A program made the position numbers and the translations under genes. A stretch of 64,000 bases of DNA. It comes from Carboxylicivirga mesophila (GTDB lineage: Bacteria > Bacteroidota > Bacteroidia > Bacteroidales > Marinilabiliaceae). The stretch is from the NCBI RefSeq assembly GCF_018271975.1, contig NZ_JAGUCN010000010.1, positions 119,729 to 183,728 on the forward strand, in the 5' to 3' direction. Under the pieces are notes generated by a model that was not told the origin of the DNA, ran no database searches, and was given only the letters and a program-made list of their open reading frames with translations. Shown here piece after piece: positions 36,359-46,023 of the stretch (position 1 is its first letter; the number at the start of each line of letters is the position of its first letter).

Positions 36359-37339
36359 ATGGGCAAATTAGCAGTTATTGCACTTGGAGGAAATGCTCTG
36401 TTGCGTGACAATCAGGTTGGTACTATTGATGAGCAAGAGCAAAATACTACTGATACACTAGAGAATATCGTATTTCTGTTGAAGGAAGGCTACAACATTG
36501 TCATATCTCACGGCAATGGTCCGCAGGTTGGTAACATTGTGATGCGCAACGATGCTGGCGAACAAATGTATAATATACCTCAGATGCCATTAGATGTTTG
36601 TGTAGCTGATTCACAGGGAGGTATTGGATACATGATCGAGCGTTCGCTTAAGAATGTGATGCGTAAGCACGGTATTCAGCGTAATGTACTTACCTTGATG
36701 ACAACAGTGGAAGTAGATCCTAATGATGAAGCCTTTAAGAATCCTACTAAGCGAATTGGTAAAATTGTTTCGAAAGAAGAAGCCGATAAGCTGGCACAGG
36801 AAAAAGGCTGGACCTTTAAAGAGGAAAAGAAAACTACAAGTGGCTACCGACGCGTGGTACCATCTCCTCAGCCCAAAACTGTGGGCAACTGGGAAGTGAT
36901 TGAAAAGAACGCTCGTGAAGGAACCATAATTATTGCTGTTGGTGGTGGTGGCGTTCCTGTTTACACCGATGAAAAAGGGGATATTCGTCCAATAGAAGCT
37001 GTTATCGACAAGGATTTGGCGAATTCTTTATTGGCGCGTCAGATTAAAGCAGATCGTTTCTATATTTTAACGGATGTACCATTTGTTTATACTAACTTTG
37101 GCGAGCCTGATCAAAAGGTGTTGGAATTCCTCAACGTGGAGGATACCCATAAATACCTCGAGGCCGGAACATTTGGCGAAGGAAGTATGGCTCCAAAAAT
37201 CAAGGCAGCCCTTCAGTTTGTTGAAGGTGGGGGCGATATGAGTGTGATTACCGAAGCCACAAAGCTGGAAGATAAAGCGTATGGTACAAAAATTACCACA
37301 GAGTACGACGAGGCAGATTTGAATAAGTACGAGAAGTAA
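36359..37339 (+). CDS. arcC: Carbamate kinase
   Basis: The 326-residue cytosolic amino-acid kinase family enzyme makes ATP from carbamoyl phosphate and ADP in catabolism. Diagnostic segments are VIALGGNALL near the start, VISHGNGPQVGN, YRRVVPSPQP, IIAVGGGGVPVY, AVIDKDLANSLLA, and FGEGSMAPKIKAA near the C-terminus. The last is shared by carbamate kinases and absent from acetylglutamate kinases. It is followed after 146 bp by ornithine carbamoyltransferase, as in arginine deiminase pathways. The deiminase gene arcA is not in the window. Confidence 0.95.
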   Translation: MGKLAVIALGGNALLRDNQVGTIDEQEQNTTDTLENIVFLLKEGYNIVISHGNGPQVGNIVMRNDAGEQMYNIPQMPLDVCVADSQGGIGYMIERSLKNVMRKHGIQRNVLTLMTTVEVDPNDEAFKNPTKRIGKIVSKEEADKLAQEKGWTFKEEKKTTSGYRRVVPSPQPKTVGNWEVIEKNAREGTIIIAVGGGGVPVYTDEKGDIRPIEAVIDKDLANSLLARQIKADRFYILTDVPFVYTNFGEPDQKVLEFLNVEDTHKYLEAGTFGEGSMAPKIKAALQFVEGGGDMSVITEATKLEDKAYGTKITTEYDEADLNKYEK

Positions 37340-37485
37340 TTAATTCAGTAGCTTTTAGGCAGTAGGTAGAAGTTGTAGAGAGAAGAGTATTATTGTTTTT
37401 TCAAGCTGTTTATAGCTAATGACTATCAGCCAGAGGCTAATAGCTAAATTTAAACCAAATAAATAACATATAAAAACAAAGAATT

Positions 37486-38487
37486 ATGGCATTCAACCTT
37501 AAAAATCGGAACTTCCTGAAGTTGTTGGATTTCACACAGGAAGAGATTAAGTTTTTACTGAAATTGTCACAGGATTTGAAAGCTGCCAAATATGCAGGTA
37601 TCGAGCAGCCACGTATGACCGGTAAAAACATTGCTCTGATTTTTGAAAAGTCATCGACACGCACAAGATGTGCTTTTGAAGTAGCAGCTCACGATCAGGG
37701 AGCGCACGTTACTTACCTTGGCCCTTCAGGTTCACAGATCGGACATAAAGAGTCGATGAAAGATACGGCACGCGTTTTAGGTCGTATGTACGATGGTATC
37801 GAGTACCGCGGATATGGTCAAAAGATTGTTGAAGAGTTGGCTGAGTATGCAGGTGTGCCTGTATGGAATGGTTTGACGGATGAGTTCCACCCAACACAAA
37901 TTTTGGCTGACTTCTTAACCATGATGGAGCACACTAGTGTGCCATTAAATCAGGTGTCATACGCTTACCTAGGCGATGCCCGTAACAACATGGCCAATTC
38001 ATTATTAGTGGGTGGTGCTATTATGGGTATGGATGTGCGCATTGTAGGTCCGGCTTCATTGCAGCCAGATGCAGACTTAGTGAAGCAGTGCCAGGAAATT
38101 GCTGAAAAATCAGGTGCTACCATTACCATCACAGATGACGTGAAAGAAGGTGTTGCAGGATGTGACTTCCTTTATACCGATGTTTGGGTATCAATGGGAG
38201 AAGCTGATGAAGTATGGAAAGAGCGCATCGACCTGCTGAAGCCATATCAAATCAATAAAGAAACCATGGAAGCTACAGGTAATCCGGCTTGTAAATTCTT
38301 ACACTGTCTGCCAGCATTCCACAACCGCGAAACAAAGGTGGGAGAAGAGATTTTCCAGAAGTTTGGTTTAGACGGAATGGAAGTAACTGAAGATGTGTTT
38401 GAATCACCTGCTTCAATTGTATTTGATCAGGCTGAAAACCGTATGCATACTATTAAGGCTGTTATGGTAGCAACTTTAGGCGCATAA
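37486..38487 (+). CDS. arcB: Ornithine carbamoyltransferase (catabolic-type size)
   Basis: The 333-residue enzyme interconverts ornithine plus carbamoyl phosphate and citrulline. Carbamoyl-phosphate site: [13 protein letters not shown]. Ornithine site: DVWVSMGE loop and [13 protein letters not shown] with the active Cys. Also present are HPTQILADF and [10 protein letters not shown]. These residues are those of true ornithine carbamoyltransferase, not the N-succinylornithine enzyme found in Bacteroides arginine synthesis. Length (333) is typical for the catabolic ArcB group, and arcC lies upstream, so citrulline breakdown with ATP gain is the likely direction. A terminator follows. Confidence 0.94.
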   Translation: MAFNLKNRNFLKLLDFTQEEIKFLLKLSQDLKAAKYAGIEQPRMTGKNIALIFEKSSTRTRCAFEVAAHDQGAHVTYLGPSGSQIGHKESMKDTARVLGRMYDGIEYRGYGQKIVEELAEYAGVPVWNGLTDEFHPTQILADFLTMMEHTSVPLNQVSYAYLGDARNNMANSLLVGGAIMGMDVRIVGPASLQPDADLVKQCQEIAEKSGATITITDDVKEGVAGCDFLYTDVWVSMGEADEVWKERIDLLKPYQINKETMEATGNPACKFLHCLPAFHNRETKVGEEIFQKFGLDGMEVTEDVFESPASIVFDQAENRMHTIKAVMVATLGA

Positions 38488-38507
38488 TACTTTTTAATAA
38501 CAATATG

Positions 38508-38535
38508 AAGGCATCTCATCTGAGGTGCCTTTTTT
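38508..38535 (+). terminator. Terminator of the arcC-arcB region
   Basis: AAGGCATCTC (38508-38517) pairs with GAGGTGCCTT (38522-38531) with one G-U wobble around ATCT. A T-run continues to 38535, 20 bp after the arcB stop. Confidence 0.88.
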
Positions 38536-38592
38536 GTTTCAAAAATGTCTAACGATTTTTCTATCTTCGGTATTCAATAACACATATTAACT

Positions 38593-41430
38593 ATGCAGAT
38601 ATCTACAATTAAAACTACACTTATCTTATTATTTGCGTCATTGATTTTTGTCCCATCAATGGCAGACGAAAAAAAGCAGTTGGATGCATCCGTTTATGAT
38701 GGATGGAAATCGATTGACAGAGGTTATGCTGTTTCTAACGACGGGAAATTTGTTTCGTATGTTATTAAGCCTCAAAAGGGCGATACATACCTCTATCTAT
38801 ACAATGTTGCCACCGAGGAGCTCGATTCAGTGCCAAGAGGAAAGTCTCCTGTTTTTTCTTATAGCAATCAGTTTGTTGCTTTTAATGTGCTGCCTCAGGC
38901 AGATAGTATTCGGGCATTGAAACTGGAGAAAGTCAAAAAAGATAAGTTGCCTAAAGATAGTCTGTTTATCATGAACCTGTCTACGGGTGAAATGACTAAG
39001 ATAGCTGACATTAGTAAGTGGAGTGCGCCAAAGAAAGGTGGTGATTGGGTGGCTTATTTGCTTGACAAAGAAGTAAAGAAAAAGGATGAGCCGAAGGATA
39101 CCACCAAAGTAGAAGAGGCTATCGAAGAAAAGAAGGATAAGAAAGACAAGAAGAAAAAGTCTTTCAAGTCAAAGGGTAAGCCGCTGGTTTTCTACCGTCC
39201 ATCCTCAGGTGATAGCCTTTATATCGAAAAAGTGAATCATTACACACTGGCCGAAGATGGTTCGGCAGCTTATATTGTGCAAAGTATTGGTGATACAACA
39301 GAGGTGTCAAAGGTGCTTAAATTTAATCCACAGAGTTTTACTGTTGATACGCTATTTAAGCAAATTGGTAAAGTGGAGAAGATTGCCAGCGCTTATGATG
39401 GCGCACAGTGTGCCTTCTTCTTTTCGCCAGATACAGCTGATGTAAAAGTATACCGTTTATATCATTTCGCTCCTAAAATGAAGGTGCCTCAAATGATCAT
39501 TGACACGCTACATGTTGCATTACCTGCGGAATGGGCTGCACGCACAAAAGGCGATTTGAAGTTCTCAAAAAATGGTGAACGCCTGTTTTTCGAAGCTGGT
39601 TTGCGACCATCTCCCGAACCAAAGGATACATTGGTAGCTGATGAAAAAACGCATGTTGACATCTGGGGCTGGAAAGACATGGATATTCAGCCGATGCAGA
39701 AGAAAAATCTGAGCAAAGAAAAAGACCCGAGCTACAATTGTGTATACCACATCAAGAAGAAACAAGTGGTGCAACTGGCCGATGAGCAAATTAAATCGGT
39801 TGAAGTGTTAGATAAGGGCAACGGCAATATCGCCATTGGCTATGACAGTGCCCCCTATCGTTGGGCCAGAACCTATTCAGGGCGCTGGGCGGCTGATATC
39901 TATAAAATTGATATTATCACTGGCCAAAGAACACTGTTGGTGCGCAATCATTCGGGGGAAGAGGCTGTAGCTGAAAATGGTAGCTGGATTGCATACTATA
40001 ACGCCAATGATGGTCAGTATTACTCAGTCAATATAAAAACCGGAGCCAACGCACTGATATCTAAAGGGGCTAATGTTAGTTTTGCTGACGAGCTGCACGA
40101 TACACCTAATGAAGCAACAGCCTATGGTATTGAAGGCTTCACCAGCGATAATAAATTCCTGGTTGTATATGATCGTTACGATATCTGGAAGCTCGACTTA
40201 ACCGGTAAAACAGATGCTCAATGCCTGACCAATGGAAATGGACGTAAGCATACAACCGAGTATCGCTATGTGAAGCTCGATAAAGAAGAAAAAACAGTTG
40301 ATCTGGCAAAAGACTGGTTACTAACTACCTTTAATGATTTAAACAAGCAATCTGGTTTTTCAAAGCTATCATCAACGGGCATTGAGGAAATTATGATGGG
40401 GGATTATCGTGTATACTCACCCATAAAGGCGAAGAAAGCAGATGTAATGTTGTGGCGTAAATCCACATTCACTCAATACCCCGAATTGCGATTGAGTCAG
40501 GGAGATTTAACTCAATCAAAAGTTATTAGTAATACCAATCCTCAGCAAAGAGACTACGTTTGGGGCGATATTCAGCTGGTCGATTGGGTTGCGTCTGATG
40601 GTTTAACACATCAGGGATTATTGATTACACCGGAAAATCTGGACCCAAATCAAAAATACCCGATGATTTCATATTTCTATGAGCGCTACTCCGATAACTT
40701 GCATGGATACAGAGCGCCTGCTCCAAGTCGTTCAACCGTTAACTGGAATTTTTATGCCTCCAATGGCTACATCATATTTGTGCCGGACATCTTCTATCGC
40801 GATGGTGATCCGGGGTTATGCGCCTACGAGGCTGTAGTTAGTGGTTGCCTGGCCATGGCTGACCGTTTTTCGTTTATAGATCGGGAGCATATGGGTATTC
40901 AGGGACAGAGCTGGGGTGGCTATCAGGTGGCGTACCTCGTAACACGCACCAACCTGTTTAAAGCAGGTATGGCGGGCGCACCTGTAAGTAACATGACCAG
41001 CGCCTATGGGGGTATACGCTGGGGATCGGGTATGAGTCGTCAGTTTCAATACGAAAAAACACAGAGCCGCATTGGTGGAACCTTATGGGAAAAAACCAAT
41101 AAATATATCGAGAACTCACCTGTGTTTTTTGCCCCTCAGGTGGAAACACCTTTGCTGATGATGCATAATGATAAGGATGGTGCTGTGCCCTGGTACCAGG
41201 GAATTGAGTATTATATGGCCCTGCGCCGTTTGGAAAAGCCGGTTTGGATGCTGGTGTATAACGATGAAGAGCATAACCTGACGCGTCGCGCCAATTCAAA
41301 GGATTTGAGTATTCGAATGATGCAGTTTTTTAATCATTACCTAAAAGGTGAATCTGTGCCAGTATGGATGCATGATGGTATTCCTGCTGTTAAGAAAGGT
41401 AAAGAGCTTGGCTACGATCTGGTTGAGTAA
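38593..41430 (+). CDS. Secreted S9-family prolyl oligopeptidase-like serine peptidase
   Basis: The 945-residue protein has a signal peptide (about 1-24, ending SMADE), a beta-propeller region (about 30-620) with a Lys/Glu-rich insertion near 160-200, and a C-terminal alpha/beta-hydrolase domain. The catalytic triad is Ser773 in GQSWGGYQ, Asp862 in HNDKDGAVPW and His894 in DEEHNLT. The family removes dipeptides or cleaves short peptides in the periplasm. The enzyme is larger than classical dipeptidyl peptidases. It may feed peptides to the cell together with the arginine and leucine catabolic genes of this window, as inference. Confidence 0.93.
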   Translation: MQISTIKTTLILLFASLIFVPSMADEKKQLDASVYDGWKSIDRGYAVSNDGKFVSYVIKPQKGDTYLYLYNVATEELDSVPRGKSPVFSYSNQFVAFNVLPQADSIRALKLEKVKKDKLPKDSLFIMNLSTGEMTKIADISKWSAPKKGGDWVAYLLDKEVKKKDEPKDTTKVEEAIEEKKDKKDKKKKSFKSKGKPLVFYRPSSGDSLYIEKVNHYTLAEDGSAAYIVQSIGDTTEVSKVLKFNPQSFTVDTLFKQIGKVEKIASAYDGAQCAFFFSPDTADVKVYRLYHFAPKMKVPQMIIDTLHVALPAEWAARTKGDLKFSKNGERLFFEAGLRPSPEPKDTLVADEKTHVDIWGWKDMDIQPMQKKNLSKEKDPSYNCVYHIKKKQVVQLADEQIKSVEVLDKGNGNIAIGYDSAPYRWARTYSGRWAADIYKIDIITGQRTLLVRNHSGEEAVAENGSWIAYYNANDGQYYSVNIKTGANALISKGANVSFADELHDTPNEATAYGIEGFTSDNKFLVVYDRYDIWKLDLTGKTDAQCLTNGNGRKHTTEYRYVKLDKEEKTVDLAKDWLLTTFNDLNKQSGFSKLSSTGIEEIMMGDYRVYSPIKAKKADVMLWRKSTFTQYPELRLSQGDLTQSKVISNTNPQQRDYVWGDIQLVDWVASDGLTHQGLLITPENLDPNQKYPMISYFYERYSDNLHGYRAPAPSRSTVNWNFYASNGYIIFVPDIFYRDGDPGLCAYEAVVSGCLAMADRFSFIDREHMGIQGQSWGGYQVAYLVTRTNLFKAGMAGAPVSNMTSAYGGIRWGSGMSRQFQYEKTQSRIGGTLWEKTNKYIENSPVFFAPQVETPLLMMHNDKDGAVPWYQGIEYYMALRRLEKPVWMLVYNDEEHNLTRRANSKDLSIRMMQFFNHYLKGESVPVWMHDGIPAVKKGKELGYDLVE

Positions 41431-41452
41431 GAAATTGACAACGAATTTAGTG

Positions 41453-41483
41453 AAGCCCTCATCATTTTTTTTGATGGGGGCTT
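41453..41483. terminator. Hairpin after the S9 peptidase gene
   Basis: A 12-bp stem with one G-U wobble (41453-41464 with 41472-41483) encloses a loop of seven T, 22 bp after the stop. There is no downstream T-run on the plus strand, so termination strength is uncertain. Confidence 0.6.
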
Positions 41484-41632
41484 GTTGTAATGTTAAACGG
41501 GTGAATGACTTAGTGCATATTTTCTATGTCACTTGACGAAATTTGCTTTTGGTGTATTTGTATTTGACTAAATAATGTAAATTGCCAAGGCATTATTATT
41601 AGAATTAGATTTTATAACGTACAGTATATCTG

Positions 41633-42493
41633 TTGGATATGGAAGATTATGCGCTTGTTGTCAGAGTAGGTGGGGCATTAATAATTGCTTTTTTACTTAA
41701 TTTTCTGTTGCGACGAATCATTAAGCTGTTTATTAATCGCTACGCTAAGCGCGTCTCTGCGGATGCTACCTCGTTTTCATTTTTAAAGAATTCGGTTGGC
41801 TTCATTATTTTTTGTGTTGCGGCTATCTATATATTGCAGTACGTTCCTGGCCTCAAGCAGGTGAAGACGGCTCTGTTTGCCAGTGCAGGTATTTTTGCTG
41901 CGATCATTGGTTTTGCTGCGCAAAAGGCCTTTGCCAATATTATTGGAGGTGTTTTTATTCTTATATTCAGACCCTTCAGAGTGGGCGATGTTGTTTTTAT
42001 TGGTACAGAATACAGAGGCATTGTAGAGGAAATAACCCTGCGGCATATTATCATTCGCAATTACGAAAACAGGCGTATCATTATTCCTAATGGTATTATT
42101 AGTGATGAAACAATCGTCAATAGTTCAATATCTGATTCACGGATAAAGAAACACATTGAGTTTACCGTCGATTTTAACTCAGATATCGAAAAAGCCCACA
42201 ACATCATCAGGGAGGAAGCGGAAAAGCACCCATTAACATTAGACGTCCGCAAGCCAGAGGATGTAGAAAAAGGGAGCTATAAGGTGATTGTTCGAACCAT
42301 AGAATTAATGGAGTATGCCATTAAGTTAAGAGCCTATGTATGGGCGAAAGATAGTGATGATGCGTTTATTATAAATTGTGATTTGAACAATATTATTGTG
42401 CGTCGCTTTAAAGAGGCCGGAATTTCTATTCCTTATCCTTACCGAAATGTAATCATTCAGCATGCCAACAAGCAGGAGGAAGAGTCCTTATAA
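41633..42493 (+). CDS. MscS-family mechanosensitive channel
   Basis: The 286-residue inner-membrane protein has three N-terminal helices. The pore helix is rich in Ala/Gly (KTALFASAGIFAAIIGFAAQKAFANIIGG at about 78-106), the hallmark of MscS TM3. The beta domain follows with FRPFRVGDVVFIGTEYRGIVEEI and RRIIIPNGIISDETIVN, then the alpha-beta domain. It releases osmolytes on hypo-osmotic shock. Its size equals E. coli MscS (286). Translation may start at Met3. It stands alone. Confidence 0.95.
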   Translation: MDMEDYALVVRVGGALIIAFLLNFLLRRIIKLFINRYAKRVSADATSFSFLKNSVGFIIFCVAAIYILQYVPGLKQVKTALFASAGIFAAIIGFAAQKAFANIIGGVFILIFRPFRVGDVVFIGTEYRGIVEEITLRHIIIRNYENRRIIIPNGIISDETIVNSSISDSRIKKHIEFTVDFNSDIEKAHNIIREEAEKHPLTLDVRKPEDVEKGSYKVIVRTIELMEYAIKLRAYVWAKDSDDAFIINCDLNNIIVRRFKEAGISIPYPYRNVIIQHANKQEEESL

Positions 42494-42560
42494 TTCTGTA
42501 CATTGAATACCTCTATAAGAAGCAATGATAACGGCTGTTTATACCAGTAAAATTCTGTAT

Positions 42561-42638
42561 AACATGAGAAAAATGCTCATGTTCCTCATTATATTCTCAG
42601 AACTATAATTGCGATAATAATGGAAGGTGCCCATTATT
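42561..42638. repeat. Two consecutive 8-bp hairpins before the radical SAM gene
   Basis: AACATGAG/CTCATGTT (42561-42568 with 42576-42583) and AATAATGG/CCATTATT (42616-42623 with 42631-42638) are both perfect with 7-nt loops. They lie between mscS and the radical SAM gene and could be a terminator for mscS or part of a structured leader. Confidence 0.5.
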
Positions 42639-42721
42639 CGGCAAGTAGATAATCTAATGCATAGTTAGTCCAGTACTTGTGCGCCTAGTTGTTTTTTGCA
42701 GTCATTTTCTATTTCCTTTTA

Positions 42722-43966
42722 ATGGAAGCAATTTATAGTTGGTTAAACTCACTGGTTAATAAAAACAAGGGTGAGTTTGCAAAGTGGTCGTCAATTAATT
42801 GGTTGAACCCTTATAGTGCTTCAGACTATGAAGCTCAGAGAACTGTTTTACTTGAAAAACTCGATAACAGTGTCTTGTTTAATGCTACCAAGCCTTATCA
42901 TCAGCAAATATCCAAAGGTTGCTCAATATGTGGAGCAGGCCAATGGAGCTGTTTATTTATCACAAATAAATGTAATGCAGCATGTTTTTATTGTCCGGTG
43001 CCGCAAAATGATGATGAACGTCCATCTACCCAAGGGCTAGATTTTAATAATGCCATGGAATATGCGGCTTATATTAAACATTTTGACTTCAAAGGTGTCA
43101 GTTTTAGTGGGGGAGAGCCATTACTGTTCTATCAGCGCACAAAGGATTATCTGAAAGCAGTAAGGAAACACTGTAAGGACGATATTTACATATGGATGTA
43201 TACCAATGGCTTGTTGGCCGATGCTCATAGAATGGCAGAGTTGGCCGATAACGGACTCAATGAGATACGTTTTGATATAGGGGCCACTAATTTCTCGCTG
43301 GATAAAGTAAAGCTGGCGAAGGGTATTATCCCGAATGTGACCATTGAAATTCCGGCTGTGCCAGAGGAGAAAGAACAATTGATAGCTATGTTGCCTGCTA
43401 TGAAGAAGGCTGGTGTCACTAACCTGAATCTTCATCAGATGCGATTGACACAGCATAATGCCAGTAAATTGCTCAAACGCGGCTATACCATTATTAATGC
43501 AGAAAGGCCATTGGTGCTAGAATCTGAAATGGCTGCATTGGAAATACTTAACGCTGCCAGAAGCCAGGATATGGAAATAGGGATTAATTATTGCTCCTTT
43601 CATTATAAGCACCGTTTTCAGAAGGCAGGTTATCGTCAGATGCTGGCACGTGAGTTGTACCCACCTGAAATGATTACTTCAGCAGGTTATGTGCGCGAAT
43701 TTTCTGGAAATGCCATTGCCTATAAATTAGTTAAACTATTGACAGGTAACAGCATAAATAGGGGTGCGAAGTCAACCAGGCTAGATAATAAATTATGGAA
43801 CTACGAAGAGTATTACATATTAAAAGAGGAGAACCTTTCATTGACATTACAAGGCAAAATCGAAGCTTTGTTAGCTGCTGAACCAAGTGTGCCTCCTGCT
43901 GATAGCCTTCTGTTTCGTATCTGGCAACTCGAATATATTGAATCCGGCTTAAGGGCCTATTTTTAA
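42722..43966 (+). CDS. Radical SAM protein (COG2108-like)
   Basis: The start at MEAIYSW (414 aa) was preferred; the upstream ATG at 42689 would add a short hydrophobic tail. The radical SAM cluster motif CNAACFYC (Cys84, 88, 91) is followed by FSGGEPLLF. Just before it a second set of Cys occurs in GCSICGAGQWSC (67, 70, 77), a layout I associate with COG2108 proteins. INYCSFHYKHRFQ lies at the C-terminal side. No SPASM domain is seen. The reaction is unknown. It is 7 bp upstream of the GNAT-ATP-grasp gene and so probably acts with it on the same peptide or metabolite. Confidence 0.88.
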   Translation: MEAIYSWLNSLVNKNKGEFAKWSSINWLNPYSASDYEAQRTVLLEKLDNSVLFNATKPYHQQISKGCSICGAGQWSCLFITNKCNAACFYCPVPQNDDERPSTQGLDFNNAMEYAAYIKHFDFKGVSFSGGEPLLFYQRTKDYLKAVRKHCKDDIYIWMYTNGLLADAHRMAELADNGLNEIRFDIGATNFSLDKVKLAKGIIPNVTIEIPAVPEEKEQLIAMLPAMKKAGVTNLNLHQMRLTQHNASKLLKRGYTIINAERPLVLESEMAALEILNAARSQDMEIGINYCSFHYKHRFQKAGYRQMLARELYPPEMITSAGYVREFSGNAIAYKLVKLLTGNSINRGAKSTRLDNKLWNYEEYYILKEENLSLTLQGKIEALLAAEPSVPPADSLLFRIWQLEYIESGLRAYF

Positions 43967-43973
43967 TCAGCAA

Positions 43974-45965
43974 TTGAATAGTATTGCTAAAATGACAGCA
44001 TTAAATATAAGAAAAGCCACATCCAGTGATTTAGTTTTTCTCCTTAGGCTCGAAAAAGAAGCCTTTCCGGTATTCCAGCAAACGTCAGCTAATAATCTGA
44101 GGCATGCCATTAAAAGTCCTTTTCAGGAGGTGTTGATTGTGGAAAGCGGACGCCCACACAAGCAATCCATTGCATGTGCTATTCTGTATAAGTACAAACA
44201 CACTTTACGCATTTATTCCATTGGTGTTTGTAAAGATTATCAGCAGAAAGGAGTTGGGGAATATATTCTTTGTTACATTAAAGAAATGGCCAGTAGGTTG
44301 TATTTCAAGAAAATAATATTGGAAGCAAGTGCCGATAACATACAATTACTCCGGTGGTATGAAGCGAAAGGCTTTGAAAAGAAAGATATTCTGGAAAATT
44401 ATTACGGGGAAGGCCACCATGCCTGTAAAATGGTTATGAGCATCGGCCGTGAGTCAGGACAAACCAACAACTTGATTGTCATAAACCATCCCAATGTTTG
44501 GAAAGATATATCCGTCAATGCAAGAATTGTCTCGGTAAAAGAGTATATCAATAATCCGACTTATCAGAATGGTTCAGGATTCAGGGTGTTTAATCTTTGT
44601 AGCTCATACAAGTATCAGAGCTACGGCTATTATGTGTCCCTTTTAGCCTCAGCCCGTGGACAACGGGTGATACCGAGTAATGCGACAATTCGTGATTTAA
44701 GAATTAATCTTGTGATTCAGTCTGCAGCCTACGAAATTGATGAACAGATGAATCGTTTGCTTAGCAAGTCTGACGCCAGCCAGTTTTCATTGAATGTATA
44801 TTTCGGACAAACCCCCGATAAGACTTATAAGGCTTTGGCATTGAGCTTATATCAGTTGTATGAAGCCCCTTTGTTTAAAGTCACATTTGTCAGACACGAG
44901 CGATGGCTAATAAAGGACATCAAGGTGTTAAATATAAAAACAGTGCCAAAAGAAGATGAGTCAACCATGTATGATTTCGCCAATCGCTTTTTTAAAAAGA
45001 AGCGTTATAATTTTCCGCGATTGACGAATTTTAAGTATGATTTGGCCATCCTGGTGAATGCACAGGAAGAAAATCCACCTTCGAATGATGAGGCTTTGCA
45101 GAAGATGAAAAAGGCAGCCAACCGAAAAGGTGTATATGTTGAATTTATAACTAAGGCTGATGTGGATAAGCTGAATGAGTTTGATGCCTTGTTTATCCGC
45201 GAAACCACCAATGTGAACCATTATACCTATGAAATGGCTCGACTGGCCTATGCCGAAGGATTGGTTGTACTGGATGATCCCTGGTCTATACTTCGTTGTT
45301 CCAACAAAATTTATCAGAATGAACTCTTCCGGAAGAACAAGATAAAAACGCCAGAAACACTGGTGTTGACTAAAAACTTTTTTAATAAAAATCAACTGGA
45401 CCAATGGAAGTACCCAATGGTGCTAAAGCAACCAGATAGTGCCTTCTCTTTGGGTGTTATTAAAGTAGAATCACGCGAGGAAGCCGAAGCACAGTTGATG
45501 AAACTGTTTAAGAAATCGGATATGATTGTATGCCAGGAGTTTTTGTATTCAGAGTTTGACTGGCGGATTGGCATTCTGGATAATAAACCGCTTTATGCAT
45601 GCAAGTATTATATGTCGGGCAACCATTGGCAGATATACAATTGGGATAGTGCAGAAGATGACAAGGCTGGTGCCCATGAAACTATAGCTGTAGTGGATGT
45701 GCCTGATGTGATTATTCAAACAGCTCAAAAGGCGGCTTCATTAATTGGAGATGGCTTGTATGGGGTCGATCTAAAGCTGGTGGACGATGTGGCTTATGTT
45801 GTAGAGGTCAATGATAATCCTAACATTGATGCTGGTATTGAGGATTCATTGCTCGAAGGCCGATTGTATGAGCAATTGGTCGATGCTTTTATTAATCGGA
45901 TAGAGCAGGCTAAAAACGTGAGCAAGATTAATTTCTCAAACGATAAAGTAACTTCAAAATACTAG
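43974..45965 (+). CDS. GNAT acetyltransferase-RLAN-ATP-grasp ligase fusion
   Basis: The 663-residue protein has three parts. An N-terminal GNAT domain (about 10-155) includes YSIGVCKDYQQKGVGEYIL, the acetyl-CoA loop. A RimK-like ATP-grasp N-terminal (RLAN) domain (about 165-340) includes GFRVFNLCSSYKYQSYGYY. A C-terminal ATP-grasp domain (about 390-650) includes YPMVLKQPDSAFSLGVIKVE and the Mg site VVEVNDNPNIDAGIED. ATP-grasp amidoligases join carboxylates to amines or amino acids; comparative genomics has predicted peptide-tag or small-peptide synthesis for this architecture. With the radical SAM and RimB-RimK neighbours it forms a modification island. Substrate unknown. Confidence 0.88.
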   Translation: MNSIAKMTALNIRKATSSDLVFLLRLEKEAFPVFQQTSANNLRHAIKSPFQEVLIVESGRPHKQSIACAILYKYKHTLRIYSIGVCKDYQQKGVGEYILCYIKEMASRLYFKKIILEASADNIQLLRWYEAKGFEKKDILENYYGEGHHACKMVMSIGRESGQTNNLIVINHPNVWKDISVNARIVSVKEYINNPTYQNGSGFRVFNLCSSYKYQSYGYYVSLLASARGQRVIPSNATIRDLRINLVIQSAAYEIDEQMNRLLSKSDASQFSLNVYFGQTPDKTYKALALSLYQLYEAPLFKVTFVRHERWLIKDIKVLNIKTVPKEDESTMYDFANRFFKKKRYNFPRLTNFKYDLAILVNAQEENPPSNDEALQKMKKAANRKGVYVEFITKADVDKLNEFDALFIRETTNVNHYTYEMARLAYAEGLVVLDDPWSILRCSNKIYQNELFRKNKIKTPETLVLTKNFFNKNQLDQWKYPMVLKQPDSAFSLGVIKVESREEAEAQLMKLFKKSDMIVCQEFLYSEFDWRIGILDNKPLYACKYYMSGNHWQIYNWDSAEDDKAGAHETIAVVDVPDVIIQTAQKAASLIGDGLYGVDLKLVDDVAYVVEVNDNPNIDAGIEDSLLEGRLYEQLVDAFINRIEQAKNVSKINFSNDKVTSKY

Positions 45966-45985
45966 TTGATATGCCTTAAAAAAAA

Positions 45986-46011
45986 CCGGCTCATGCATAA
46001 GCTTGAGCCGG
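45986..46011. terminator. Bidirectional terminator between convergent ligase genes
   Basis: CCGGCTCA (45986-45993) pairs with TGAGCCGG (46004-46011). On the minus strand the stem is followed by T8, giving a strong terminator 13 bp past the rimK-fusion stop; the plus-strand gene ends 21 bp before it. Confidence 0.9.
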
Positions 46012-46023
46012 CTGATATTCTTT

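Noticed and set aside
36359..37339. Acetylglutamate kinase instead of carbamate kinase
   Set aside because: The VISHGNGPQVGN, GGGGVPVY and FGEGSMAPK segments are those of carbamate kinase.
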